From Desulfosoma caldarium (GTDB lineage: Bacteria > Desulfobacterota > Syntrophobacteria > Syntrophobacterales > DSM-9756): DNA of 64,000 nt. The notes under the pieces were generated by a model. That model saw nothing but the letters and a program-made list of their open reading frames with translations, had not been told where the DNA came from and ran no database searches. The stretch covers positions 1 to 64,000 of the forward strand of contig NZ_RJVA01000016.1 of NCBI RefSeq assembly GCF_003751385.1, given 5' to 3'. Every line of letters starts with the position of its first letter. Positions within the stretch are counted from its first letter, which is position 1. The position numbers and the translations under genes are program-made. This document shows, piece after piece, positions 25,100-33,847 of the stretch.

Positions 25100-26797
25100 C
25101 TAGGTGGGGTCAAAGAGAAAGAGGCTCATGAGCCGCGCATCGGGCGCATTGTGGGGGGCAAAGGATTCCGTTTCTTCCCTATACTTTTGGAGCAACCCGT
25201 CCACGTAGATCCATGCCAGGCGCCGTTGTTGGGAATCTTGAATTTTGCTGTGCACGATTTCTTGCAAAAGGGTTTCTAAGCGTTGGGGCGTGGCTCGGCT
25301 AAAAAGTCGAGGCCACTGGGCCAGGGGAATGGGCTTCATGGTCCATCGTTCCGTCAAAAGGGCGGTACCGGCAGCAGTCAAAAGCAAAACGCCCAGGGTC
25401 ACCTCTTCGAGAACGCGCACCTGGCCCTCAAGCCACAGCTTTCCTTGAAGGTCTTCCACGGTGACCTGGACCACGTCAAACAAGGGCTCGACCGATTCCA
25501 CCACGGCGACCCACGTCCTGGCATCGTGCAGATCGCGACGGTCCTGAAGAAAGGTTTCCACGACGCGAGGCCGTTTGGCCCCCTGGATTCGATACAACTT
25601 TGGGGTTTTATGCAAAAGGGCGGCAACCCTTTCGGCCCATGGAGTGTCCAGAATGGTCTGTCCCAGGGGCCAGCGCGCGATCCAGCCGTCGCGCAGGAGC
25701 GCTTTCAGCCTTTTTTGCACGCCGAAGACCTTCGCCTGGGCTGCTCGAAAGAGGTGTTCCATGTACACTTCCTGGACAGCTCTTAAGGCCAGGGACTCGT
25801 TTCCCGCGCTGAGCAGATCCAGGCCAAGGTTCACCATGGCTGCGGCCTTTTCGGCCGCTTCGTGCAAGTCGTCGGGGACATCGGGAGCGAGTCCGTCAGC
25901 CACCACGATTTTGTTGGCCAAGGCGGCCATTTCCCAGCGCAGAGTGTCCACAAGGCGGGAATCGTTCACTTGCGCCAGAGCCCGCTGTAGTAAGGCTCCT
26001 TCCGCCATGGGTATGAGCGCGAATCCCGGGGATGACGGGCCCTCATCTTGCGACGGTTCGCTTAGAGGAATTTTTTCAAAAGGGATGCTGCGCAGGTCCA
26101 AGGGCTTGTAGATTTCCAGCGCATCGTAATAATCAGGAATGGCGCGGTCTTCCAAACGGCCTCGATGAAAACGATAGGCCTCCTCTTCCATTTCCGGCTC
26201 CAAAGCCCACAGCAGGTGGTCCATGAGTTCCTTGTAAAAACCGTAGTGCGTCTCGAAAAGGTAGCTCAGGACTTGGCGAATGAGATGCTCAAACTGGGGG
26301 TAAAACGTTTCCCAATAGTATTGATCGTCCAAAGTATTTTTCGGCAGAAAATCCACGGCTTCCAAGGGATCGATCTCATCGGGCCTTTGAGCCACGCGAA
26401 TCCATTTTTTAAACAGGGAAACGAGCAGTTCAAAATCCGCGGCATAGAGCCAGGCCAACATGCGCTTGGGGTCCGCGCGAAACAGCCGATCCAACCACTG
26501 GATGGCCGGGCCGGGAACGATGCGATCCTTGCGCCACATTTCCAGGTCAAAAACGTGGGTGATCTGATCCAGTGAGGCCACAGCCAGCAAGGGTAAGGCA
26601 TCCTCCGCGCCGATTTCCTTGACGGTCAGGTAGAAGTCCTGGTCGGATAAGGCGGCCGCCACGGCTTCCGCATCTGGCCTGGAAATAATGGTTTCCATGC
26701 GTTCCTTGGCGGAAAGGGTCATGAGGTGCCGAGCCAGAAGACGCGGCGGCAATTTGGTCCATCGCTTGGCTTCCAAGTCGATCACGTCTTTGGCCAT
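25100..26797 (-). CDS. DUF6178-like large protein
   Basis: A 565-aa soluble, mostly helical protein that resembles the DUF6178 family known to me from Desulfobacterota. Function unknown. It opens MAKDVIDLEAKRWTKLPPRLLARHLMTLSAKERMETI, with aromatic/acidic patches such as DDQYYWETFYPQFEHLIRQV (about 185-205) and EEEAYRFHRGRLEDRAIPDYYDALEIY (about 235-262). No signal peptide or catalytic motif is seen. ATG 26797 has an AGGAG site; a longer frame to 26845 has none. It stands alone, divergent from sufCB. Confidence 0.72.
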   Translation of the reverse strand: MAKDVIDLEAKRWTKLPPRLLARHLMTLSAKERMETIISRPDAEAVAAALSDQDFYLTVKEIGAEDALPLLAVASLDQITHVFDLEMWRKDRIVPGPAIQWLDRLFRADPKRMLAWLYAADFELLVSLFKKWIRVAQRPDEIDPLEAVDFLPKNTLDDQYYWETFYPQFEHLIRQVLSYLFETHYGFYKELMDHLLWALEPEMEEEAYRFHRGRLEDRAIPDYYDALEIYKPLDLRSIPFEKIPLSEPSQDEGPSSPGFALIPMAEGALLQRALAQVNDSRLVDTLRWEMAALANKIVVADGLAPDVPDDLHEAAEKAAAMVNLGLDLLSAGNESLALRAVQEVYMEHLFRAAQAKVFGVQKRLKALLRDGWIARWPLGQTILDTPWAERVAALLHKTPKLYRIQGAKRPRVVETFLQDRRDLHDARTWVAVVESVEPLFDVVQVTVEDLQGKLWLEGQVRVLEEVTLGVLLLTAAGTALLTERWTMKPIPLAQWPRLFSRATPQRLETLLQEIVHSKIQDSQQRRLAWIYVDGLLQKYREETESFAPHNAPDARLMSLFLFDPT

Positions 26798-26984
26798 GAG
26801 TCTCCTATCCCAATGTGCATCTTGAAGTCGTTGCCCGGTGAGCAATTCGGCAAAGACTCATATTCACCCTGGTGGGGTAAAGTCAAGGCGGAGTAAAAGA
26901 TTTCGCTTGCTTGCAGGGTTTTTAGTGCTTAGGGTAGAAATTGTAAAAGTTGGTACGAGAACGACGACACAAAGGAGTTCATCC

Positions 26985-27752
26985 ATGCTGGTGATCGAAG
27001 ACTTGGAAGTGGAACTGGCCGGAAAGAAAATCCTCAAACACATCGACTTGGAAATTAAGCCGGGCGAAACCCACATTCTTTTCGGCCCCAACGGCTCGGG
27101 AAAGACGTCTCTGCTCATGACCATCATGGGTTACCCTCAGTACAAAGTCACCGGGGGCAAGATCTTTTTCAAGGGGGTGGACATCACGCACCTGCCCATC
27201 AATGAACGGGCCAAATTGGGCATCGGTATGGCGTACCAAAGACCGCCGACCATTCATGGCGTCAAAACGCATCAAATGGTCAAGATTTGCGGCGGCGACC
27301 GAGAGATCAACGTTCATGAGTTGGCGCGCAAGGTGAATTTTCAGGATTTCCTGGATCGAGACGTGAACGCGGGGTTTTCCGGCGGCGAAATCAAAAGGTC
27401 CGAACTGCTGCAGCTCATGGCGCAAGACCCGGACCTAATGCTCTTTGATGAGCCGGAATCCGGCGTGGATATGGAAAACATCGCGCTGGTGAGTCAGACC
27501 ATCGCGCGATTGCTTCAAAAAGAATGCGCTCCCACGGACATCAAATCCATGCTTCAGGTCAAGCGGGAGCGCACCAAGATGGGGCTCATCATTACCCACA
27601 CGGGCTACATTCTGGAATATCTCACCGCGGACAAAGGCCAGGTGCTCTATGACGGGGTGCTCAGCTGTTCTGACAATCCCCGTGAAATTCTGCACTGTAT
27701 CAGCGAAATGGGATATGAGGAGTGTGTACGATGCACGATCGCGAGCAATTGA
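26985..27752 (+). CDS. sufC: Fe-S assembly ATPase SufC
   Basis: A 255-aa ABC-type ATPase. It shows Walker A GPNGSGKTSL (about residue 33), the SufC-type Q-loop region GIGMAYQRPPTIHGVKT, signature FSGGEIKRSELLQL and Walker B LMLFDEPESGVDMENI. The FSGGE-x-KR and DEPESGVD sequences separate SufC from transporters. It drives cluster assembly on SufB. ATG 26985 has an AAGGAG site. Gene order C then B with no sufD, sufS or sufU nearby is that of the compact two-gene SUF type seen in many anaerobes and archaea. Confidence 0.94.
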   Translation: MLVIEDLEVELAGKKILKHIDLEIKPGETHILFGPNGSGKTSLLMTIMGYPQYKVTGGKIFFKGVDITHLPINERAKLGIGMAYQRPPTIHGVKTHQMVKICGGDREINVHELARKVNFQDFLDRDVNAGFSGGEIKRSELLQLMAQDPDLMLFDEPESGVDMENIALVSQTIARLLQKECAPTDIKSMLQVKRERTKMGLIITHTGYILEYLTADKGQVLYDGVLSCSDNPREILHCISEMGYEECVRCTIASN

Positions 27753-28957
27753 GAGAAAGAGCCCTCAAGGCGGTGAACAAGCCGGCGGCCCTTGGGGCCG
27801 ACATCGATCTGGGTCAGTTCAATACAAGCCCGGTTGAACGCCGACCTATGGATAAAGAGGAGCTTTTGTCCCTTCCCGCTATGGAGAAGCAGAGGCTGCT
27901 CATGGCCGGCTTTGATGTGACAGAATCCGAGCGCAGCGGCACCTACATTCAAATGGATACCTCTGTGGTGCGCTGTGGTGCGAAACAGGAAGGGATTGAA
28001 GTCCTACCTATTAGAGAGGCTCTGGAAAAATACGACTGGATATGGGATTACTACTGGAAACTCGTGCCGGTGGATGCGGATAAATACACCGCCGCCGTGG
28101 AACTGAACCTGCATGACGGCTATGTGATTCGAGCGCTGCCGGGGGCCAAATCCATTTACCCCGTGCAGGCGTGTCTGTACCTTGACAAGCAAAACCTGCA
28201 ACAAAACGTGCACAATATCATCATTGCCGAAGAGGATTCTGAACTGCACATCATCACGGGATGTTCCACATCGCCCCACATGACGCGCGGCGCGCATCTG
28301 GGCATTTCGGAATTTTTTGTCAAGAAGAACGCAAAGTTGAGCTTCACCATGATCCACAACTGGGCAGAGGACATGGCCGTACGGCCCCGGTCCGTGGCTC
28401 GGGTGGAAGAAGGCGGCTTGTTTCTCAACAACTATGTGTGCATGAAACCTGTGCGTTCCCTGCAAATGTATCCCACCACGCACCTTGTGGGCGACAATTC
28501 CATCGCTCGATTCTACAGCATTATCGTGGGCAGTCCGGGATCGGAGTACGATGTGGGAGGCCGAGTTTATCTAAAAAAACCCGGCACCCGGGCGGAAATT
28601 GTGGCCCGAACCATCAGCAACGGTGGAAAGATCATCGCGCGAGGGCACCTCATCGGGGAAGTGCCCGACATTAAGGCGCATTTGGAATGCAAGGGCTTGA
28701 TCCTTAACGGTGGGATCATTCACGCCATTCCCGAACTGGAAGGTCACGTGGACGGTGTGGAAATGAGCCATGAGGCGGCAGTGGGGAAAATTGCCGCAGA
28801 AGAGATCGCCTACCTCATGTCTCGCGGTCTCACGGAAGACGAGGCGACTGCCACCATCGTGCGAGGATTTCTCAGCGTGGACATTCCGGGATTGCCGCCT
28901 CAGCTCAAAGCGGAAATCGATCGCGCCGTGGAGCAAAGCGATAAGGATGTTATGTAG
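27731..28957 (+). CDS. sufB: SufB/SufD-type Fe-S scaffold
   Basis: A 408-aa scaffold, shorter than the roughly 495-aa SufB of enterobacteria, as expected for two-gene SUF systems. The beta-helix core is followed by the family end motif ECKGLILNGGIIHAIPELEGHVDGVEMSHEAAVGKIAAEEIAYLMSRGL (about 320-370), with the conserved Cys and the HEAAVG segment. ATG 27731 has a GAGGAG site and overlaps the sufC end by 22 nt. It presumably forms SufB2C2 complexes that build clusters. Confidence 0.92.
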   Translation: MHDREQLRERALKAVNKPAALGADIDLGQFNTSPVERRPMDKEELLSLPAMEKQRLLMAGFDVTESERSGTYIQMDTSVVRCGAKQEGIEVLPIREALEKYDWIWDYYWKLVPVDADKYTAAVELNLHDGYVIRALPGAKSIYPVQACLYLDKQNLQQNVHNIIIAEEDSELHIITGCSTSPHMTRGAHLGISEFFVKKNAKLSFTMIHNWAEDMAVRPRSVARVEEGGLFLNNYVCMKPVRSLQMYPTTHLVGDNSIARFYSIIVGSPGSEYDVGGRVYLKKPGTRAEIVARTISNGGKIIARGHLIGEVPDIKAHLECKGLILNGGIIHAIPELEGHVDGVEMSHEAAVGKIAAEEIAYLMSRGLTEDEATATIVRGFLSVDIPGLPPQLKAEIDRAVEQSDKDVM

Positions 28958-28996
28958 TTTATTCCATAGATTACAGACACTAGTTAGGACACGGAA

Positions 28997-29053
28997 TCGG
29001 TGGGAGCGGCGCGAGCCGTCCAAGACGAGCTCGCGGTGCACTGCTCCCACCGA
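28997..29053. repeat. Inverted repeat between sufB and the exported-protein gene
   Basis: 11-bp perfect arms TCGGTGGGAGC and GCTCCCACCGA at the ends of a 57-nt unit, with more inner pairing (GCGAGC / GCTCGC). There is no T-run, so this is a mobile or REP-like palindrome rather than a proven terminator. It may still stop or stabilise the sufCB transcript. Confidence 0.65.
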
Positions 29054-29101
29054 AAGAGGCTCTAAGAGCATTTTCCAATAGGGTCTTAGAAGGGGCTTAT
29101 C

Positions 29102-29440
29102 ATGAAACGATGGGGCATCTTGTGGGTTTGTGCGATGGCTTTAGCCGGTGTGTTAATGGCATGGCAACCCGTCTGGGCCGAGAACCCGGGAACGTACGCC
29201 CAGCAGAAGGCTGCCGAATCGAGCCCGGACGGTGGGATTATGCTGGCTGACGTGCTCATTGCCCGCCCCATCGGCATTGCCGCGTGTGCTGTCGGGCTTG
29301 TGGGAACGGTTATCGCTTTGCCGTTTGCGGCTTTTTCAGGCAGTGTGGATGCGGTGACCGAAAAGCTTGTGGCTGAACCCTTTGCCTATACCTTCCAGCG
29401 ACCACTGGGCCAATTTCCCGGAGAATTGACGGCCCGGTGA
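29102..29440 (+). CDS. Small exported protein
   Basis: A 112-aa protein with a Sec signal peptide (MKRWGILWVCAMALAGVLMAWQPVWA, cleavage near 26) and one or two later hydrophobic stretches (VLIARPIGIAACAVGLVGTVIALPFAAFSGSVDA). The IARPIG ... GTVIALPFAAFSGSVD ... VAEPFAYTFQRPLGQFPG layout is seen in many small hypothetical envelope proteins of proteobacteria. Function unknown. Confidence 0.75.
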   Translation: MKRWGILWVCAMALAGVLMAWQPVWAENPGTYAQQKAAESSPDGGIMLADVLIARPIGIAACAVGLVGTVIALPFAAFSGSVDAVTEKLVAEPFAYTFQRPLGQFPGELTAR

Positions 29441-29513
29441 TCCCATTGGAATGCCCTTCGTGAAAACGGCACGCCATTCTCGATGCCTCGGCGCTTTCGA
29501 TGGCCGAATTCAT

Positions 29514-30965
29514 TTATTCGGCAATAACCTTGCGTAGATCAATCTGATAGCGCTTCATGCGGTTCCAAACCGTGACGCGGCTGATCCCAAGGATTCGAGC
29601 CGCCTCGCTCTGGTTGCCCCCGGTGCGGCGCAGCGCATCAATGAGCTCCTGGCGGCGGTCTCGATGCGGTTTTTGAGCATCAACGGTCGATTTTTGCGGA
29701 AAGCCAGATGGGGCGGTTCTTGTCGTGCACACAACATCTTGGGCTTGCATCACATGGGGTGGCAGGTGCTCGGGCCGAATGAGCCCGTCTTCAGTCACAA
29801 CGCAGGCATATTCCAGAGTGCTCTTGAGTTCTCGAACGTTTCCCGGCCAACGGTAGGCCATGAGGGCAGCCATGGCCTGAGGATGCACACCCTGAACCCT
29901 CTTTCCTTTGCGACGGTGTTGTTCGAGAAAGAAATCCACCAGAAGGGGCAGGTCCTCCATTCTCTGGCGTAAGGGAGGAAGATAAATCGGGATCACATTG
30001 ATGCGATAAAAGAAATCTTCCCGAAAAGTCCCTTCGCGAACCATTTTGGGTAAATCGCGGTTGGTTGCTGTGATGATGCGCACGTCCACGCGAATGGGGC
30101 GATGGTCCCCTACCCTTTCCACCGTTTTGTTTTCCAAGACGCGCAACAATTTGACCTGAATGGACAGCGGCACATCCCCGATTTCGTCAAGAAAAATGTC
30201 GCCACCGTTGGCGGCTTCAAAACGCCCTTCCCGATGACTGGTCGCCCCCGTAAACGCCCCCTTCACATGACCGAACAGCTCACTTTCCAGAAGCGATTCG
30301 TTCAGCGCGGCACAATTGACTTGAATGTAAGGGCCTTCTCGGTGCGGGCCCAGATCATGAATAGCTCGAGCAATGAGTTCCTTGCCCGTGCCGCTTTCCC
30401 CATAGATGATCACCGGCGCGTCACTCTGGGCGGCCTTTTCCGTCAGATCAAACACCTTTTGCATGGGGGGTGAAAGGCCGATGATGCCTCGAAAACCCTT
30501 TTCACTGTCCAAGAGGCGGGAAAGGCGCACAATTTGTTCATCTTTGCGGTCGAGTTCGGAAATATCCGTGAGGGTTTCCACGGCGGCGATGATGTCGCCC
30601 TTGTCGTCTTTGAGCACGGCGGCGTTTTTGAGCACGCTGACGTAACTGCCATCTTTGCGCATCACCACGCAGCGCTTATGGTGGATGTTGCCAAGGGTAA
30701 AAAGACGGCACCAGTGAGTGCCCCCATGACGGAGGATCCCTTCGCAGCTGTCGCAGTCCAAAAGAGTGCACGATCGACCCAGGAGTTCATCTCGTCGGTA
30801 ACCGATCATGCGGCAGAGGGCGTCATTAACCAAAAGAAGGGATCCGTCCGGTCCGACGACCATCAGACCGTCGTTCATGGTGTTCACGATGTCTTCGAGA
30901 TGGCGTTGAATGGCCGGCATATGGTGGTGCTCTTGCGTCACGCGGCGTTGGTGATTGTCTGCCAT
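29514..30965 (-). CDS. Sigma-54-dependent activator with Cys-rich PAS domain
   Basis: A 483-aa enhancer-binding protein. Residues about 20-135 are a PAS domain that contains an unusual cysteine set (C66, C71, C74, C86, C99; SCTLLDCDSCEG ... HWC ... KRC), a possible metal, heme or redox site. The AAA+ domain has Walker A GESGTGKE (189-196), the sigma-54 contact motif GAFTGA (236-241) and an arginine-finger region. A Fis-type HTH (NQSEAARILGISRVTVWNRM) ends it. It has no receiver domain, so it senses directly. It lies past the end of the tusA-hdr-dsrE operon, which has a sigma-54 promoter, and is its likely regulator. Confidence 0.93.
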   Translation of the reverse strand: MADNHQRRVTQEHHHMPAIQRHLEDIVNTMNDGLMVVGPDGSLLLVNDALCRMIGYRRDELLGRSCTLLDCDSCEGILRHGGTHWCRLFTLGNIHHKRCVVMRKDGSYVSVLKNAAVLKDDKGDIIAAVETLTDISELDRKDEQIVRLSRLLDSEKGFRGIIGLSPPMQKVFDLTEKAAQSDAPVIIYGESGTGKELIARAIHDLGPHREGPYIQVNCAALNESLLESELFGHVKGAFTGATSHREGRFEAANGGDIFLDEIGDVPLSIQVKLLRVLENKTVERVGDHRPIRVDVRIITATNRDLPKMVREGTFREDFFYRINVIPIYLPPLRQRMEDLPLLVDFFLEQHRRKGKRVQGVHPQAMAALMAYRWPGNVRELKSTLEYACVVTEDGLIRPEHLPPHVMQAQDVVCTTRTAPSGFPQKSTVDAQKPHRDRRQELIDALRRTGGNQSEAARILGISRVTVWNRMKRYQIDLRKVIAE

Positions 30966-31031
30966 TATGCTTCTCGATCCTTATATATCATTTTCTCGTG
31001 TCAACCAGAAGTGCCCGTAACCTGCGTCCGC

Positions 31032-31758
31032 ATGAAAGCCGGCGAAAAGATGGCCATGATTTTCGCATCGCTCCTCCAAAAAGGATCGATTGAATGGAAT
31101 GCAGCGCTGCGAAATGTGCTGCGAAAAGGCTCTGTTGGGCGTGGTGAGCCCATGAGAGCCGAGGTGCCTAGCACGGGAGTGGAGGTTTCCGCTCCAGGAA
31201 CCCTCCAGGAAATCTTTCTTCCTGAATTTGGAGTCCGCATGGAGGAATTAAAAGACCTCCAGACGCAGGCAGGCGCGGTTGAAAGATGGCCGGTTGACTT
31301 CAACAGCTAGCTGAAAGACGCCAACGCTCACCTGACGGATCGAAGCCGCCGCACGAATGCGTTGCGCGTGGAGGTAAGGCCGCAGATTGAAACGGCCCGG
31401 GCTGAGCTGGCCCAGCGGATTCCGCCCGTTCGATCTGCACGAGGCGAGCGAATGGACGCGGTCCGGGCTGCATTGGGCCGGCGGATCGATGAACCCCAGG
31501 ATCGCATCCATGACACCAACCATCGCATGAACTCCATTGGAACGCAGGTGGAACATCGCTTGGATAAGAAAGACAAACCCTTTAGACCACGTGAGAGCGG
31601 ATCTTTTGAAGCCATGGATGGAAAATAACCAGAGGTTGAACCGGCTGTTGGAGGGGCTTTCCTTCCGCGCGCAACGTTTCTGGTTGGAAAGGCGCCTGAG
31701 TGCGGTGGCGCACAACCTTGCGGAACTGAAACGCATGGTCGTCTGTGCCGCATTGTAA
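31032..31758 (+). pseudogene. Decayed coiled-coil gene
   Basis: A continuous reading frame runs from ATG 31032 to 31628 except for one in-frame TAG at 31308. A shift by one base then carries it to a stop at 31758. The middle part is a heptad-like, Arg/Glu-rich sequence (ALGRRIDEPQDRIHDTNHRMNSIGTQVEHRLD) typical of small coiled-coil proteins, and the end (NNQRLNRLLEGLSFRAQRFWLERRLSAV) is also helical. I infer one nonsense mutation and one frameshift in a once-intact gene. It separates the sulfur operon from its presumed regulator. Confidence 0.45.
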
Positions 31759-31788
31759 GGCGCCCGGCTGTTTTATCGCTCCGTGGGT

Positions 31789-32157
31789 TCAGTAGACCAG
31801 CGTGGCCTTGGCTTCCAGAATGTGTTGGGTCAAAGCGCCGGCGGCGGTCACTTGAGCGCCGGGAATCAGCTCGCTTTCTTCGATGTGGCGCTCCTTAATG
31901 CACGGGCCGCACACGAGAATTTTCCCACCGGCATCCACGTAGTTTTGCACCAGATCCTTAAGTGGCGGAAGCCCGGCCGCAAACACATGCTCCAGACAGC
32001 CATGGGTGGCCAGAAAAACCCCTGGCCCTTGCAGCACCACCACAGCTTCCACGTCCATGGCCTGGGCGGCATTGGCCAGCACAAAAGGAAGACTGGCCCG
32101 CTCTGGGTCGTCCCCGGCGTGGGTGACGATGTAGACGATTTTTTCTGCCTCTGCCAT
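31789..32157 (-). CDS. DsrE-family sulfur carrier protein (operon end)
   Basis: A 122-aa DsrE/F-fold protein. ATG 32157 (MAEAEKIVYIVTHAGDDPERAS) is the start; the frame extends 48 nt upstream. A conserved Cys pair is in ILVCGPCIKER (C83, C86), the position of the persulfide-carrying Cys of DsrE-type proteins. It is the last gene of the tusA-mvhD-hdrAA-wHTH-hdrCB operon. It probably exchanges sulfane sulfur with TusA. Confidence 0.87.
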   Translation of the reverse strand: MAEAEKIVYIVTHAGDDPERASLPFVLANAAQAMDVEAVVVLQGPGVFLATHGCLEHVFAAGLPPLKDLVQNYVDAGGKILVCGPCIKERHIEESELIPGAQVTAAGALTQHILEAKATLVY

Positions 32158-32179
32158 TTTTCCCGACTCCTCTGTGTGT

Positions 32180-33124
32180 TTAATGTTTCGAAGGTTTGAG
32201 GACATGCCGAACCAGGAAGGAGGCCAGATCTTCTACCTCTGCTCCGACCTTTTTCAGATTGCCAAGACATATTGGGCACATGGCTAAAATGGGGGCCCCG
32301 GTGCGCTGCAACTGTTCCACTCGCCGAGTCACGATATGCCGGGATAAATTGGGCGACACGGATTCGGCCGGCCCCCCACAGCAATGGGTCAGAAGCCCTG
32401 ACTGCGGCACGTCGCAGACGACGACACCCGCATCGCGAAGCACATGGCGAGGTATATGAGAAAGCTTCACATACCGCCCGTAAAAACAGGGATCATGCAC
32501 GGTGACTCGGTGGCCGTTCTGAGGCGCCTTAAGCCGCAGGAGTTCAAAATAGGGGTGCACATTGAACACGGCTTGGGCATATCGTGGATACAAGACCTTG
32601 AAGGCGTAGGTTGTGTGAGGATCGACTGTGATGAGGGTTCGAACGCCCGCCTTGCGCAACTGTGAAGCCACAAAACGTGCGTGAGCCACGAATGCCTCGT
32701 GATCTCCTAAATCGTAGAGCAGGATGCCACTGTAAAAATCCAGGTCCGGGCGATAGGCGAACCTTATGCCGGAATGGCGAAGAAGCGTCACCACATCCTT
32801 GAGGATTTGGTTGTATGGGGCCTGCTCCTTGGGCCTCACCATGAAAAGGGACCCCAATTGCACCAGTTTCTTTGGAATCCATGCTCCGTAGCCCACAAAA
32901 GGGGCCCAGCGAGTGTCCTCCAGCCTCTCAAGGTGCCCCGTGATCTTTTCAATGAAGGGAACCGACTGGACCATGAGGCCTGTGGCCAGTAAGGTGTCTC
33001 CCTGTCGCGGAAGCCCAAGGCCTTTCCACCACCGGTTCAGGACCCACGAAAAGGCCCCGAAAGGGTTACGCGTGGCCCGGACATTGCCTGCAATGAGTTG
33101 AATGATGGACTGAGGATCATACAT
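32180..33124 (-). CDS. HdrB/HdrD-like CCG-domain subunit
   Basis: A 314-aa heterodisulfide-reductase-related protein. The C-terminal half has the CCG-type cysteine motifs HDPCFYGRYVKL and THCCGGPAESVS, then CPICLGNLKK, which in Hdr/Sdh families bind a noncubane 4Fe-4S centre that handles disulfide or persulfide. The N-terminal half, with TRNPFGAFSWVLNRWW, resembles the HdrD-type linker. It overlaps hdrC by 8 nt, so the two are coupled. Confidence 0.85.
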   Translation of the reverse strand: MYDPQSIIQLIAGNVRATRNPFGAFSWVLNRWWKGLGLPRQGDTLLATGLMVQSVPFIEKITGHLERLEDTRWAPFVGYGAWIPKKLVQLGSLFMVRPKEQAPYNQILKDVVTLLRHSGIRFAYRPDLDFYSGILLYDLGDHEAFVAHARFVASQLRKAGVRTLITVDPHTTYAFKVLYPRYAQAVFNVHPYFELLRLKAPQNGHRVTVHDPCFYGRYVKLSHIPRHVLRDAGVVVCDVPQSGLLTHCCGGPAESVSPNLSRHIVTRRVEQLQRTGAPILAMCPICLGNLKKVGAEVEDLASFLVRHVLKPSKH

Positions 33125-33428
33125 GATCGGAACTCCTCCAATGATGCAGCACATAGCGCCGCAGGGCCAAAATGACTTCTCCCGGGTCGGCTTCTCGAGG
33201 GCAGGTCTGGGTGCACAGACCGCAGTGAAGGCAGCGCCACAGTTCGGCGCCCCGTTCCAGAATGCGATCCTTAGCCCCGATTTGAGCGTAACGAATCATT
33301 TGACGGGGGAAATGCTGATCGATGAGAGGGCAGATGGCAGCGCACGTGCCGCAGTGAAAACATTCGAGGGTCTTGGGCGCTCCGAACTGCTCCAATTCAT
33401 CGGCAAAGTTAATATCGACAAGTGCCAT
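33117..33428 (-). CDS. HdrC-like 4Fe-4S subunit
   Basis: A 103-aa protein with two 4Fe-4S motifs, CFHCGTCAAICPLID and CLHCGLCTQTCPREAD, and the helix-linker structure of HdrC. It presumably wires HdrA to HdrB. ATG 33428 (MALVDINF) follows a GGAGG-like site (GGAGGCCGACC). Its stop overlaps the hdrB start. Confidence 0.9.
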   Translation of the reverse strand: MALVDINFADELEQFGAPKTLECFHCGTCAAICPLIDQHFPRQMIRYAQIGAKDRILERGAELWRCLHCGLCTQTCPREADPGEVILALRRYVLHHWRSSDHV

Positions 33429-33470
33429 GGTCGGCCTCCGTTTTGGTTCGTTTCTAAAAACCACAGTGTG

Positions 33471-33809
33471 TCAAGATTCGGTGGGTGGCGCGCTTTTCGG
33501 CACCTGATCTTCTGCAAGGCCATAGGTGAAGTAGGCACCAGACTTGTCCCTCTCGAAAATCATGCCGTATTTTTTTAAGGAGGCAATCCACCAAAGGGTT
33601 TCCTGGGGGGAGAGGCCGGTGGCTTCGGCGATTTCCGGCACCGTTTTTGGTCCGTCACGAAGCGCGCTCTTGATCGAGGCGATGCATTTCTTTTGAGCTT
33701 TCACCTGAGCGGCCACGCGCTGCACGGTGTCTTGACGAAGGGTGCGAAGGCGCTTGAGCGTTTCCTTGTGTTGAGCTTTAGTCGGCTTGCGCTCTGTGAG
33801 AAAATCCAT
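33471..33809 (-). CDS. Small winged-helix-like protein
   Basis: A 112-aa protein of Lys-rich N-terminus and a winged-helix-like half (GPKTVPEIAEATGLSPQETLWWIASLKKYGMIFERD, residues about 53-88). It has no Cys ligand of its own apart from one. It lies between hdrA and hdrC. It could be a local DNA-binding regulator or a structural factor of the Hdr complex; such small wHTH proteins do occur inside hdr-type operons. Function not assigned. Confidence 0.65.
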   Translation of the reverse strand: MDFLTERKPTKAQHKETLKRLRTLRQDTVQRVAAQVKAQKKCIASIKSALRDGPKTVPEIAEATGLSPQETLWWIASLKKYGMIFERDKSGAYFTYGLAEDQVPKSAPPTES

Positions 33810-33847
33810 GGCCTTTTCCTTCCCGGCCCGTCTGCCATGGCCTTCAT

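Noticed and set aside
30534-31310. 258-aa plus-strand frame
   Set aside because: Most of it is antisense to the sigma-54 activator; only the 3' part beyond 31032 is considered, as a pseudogene.
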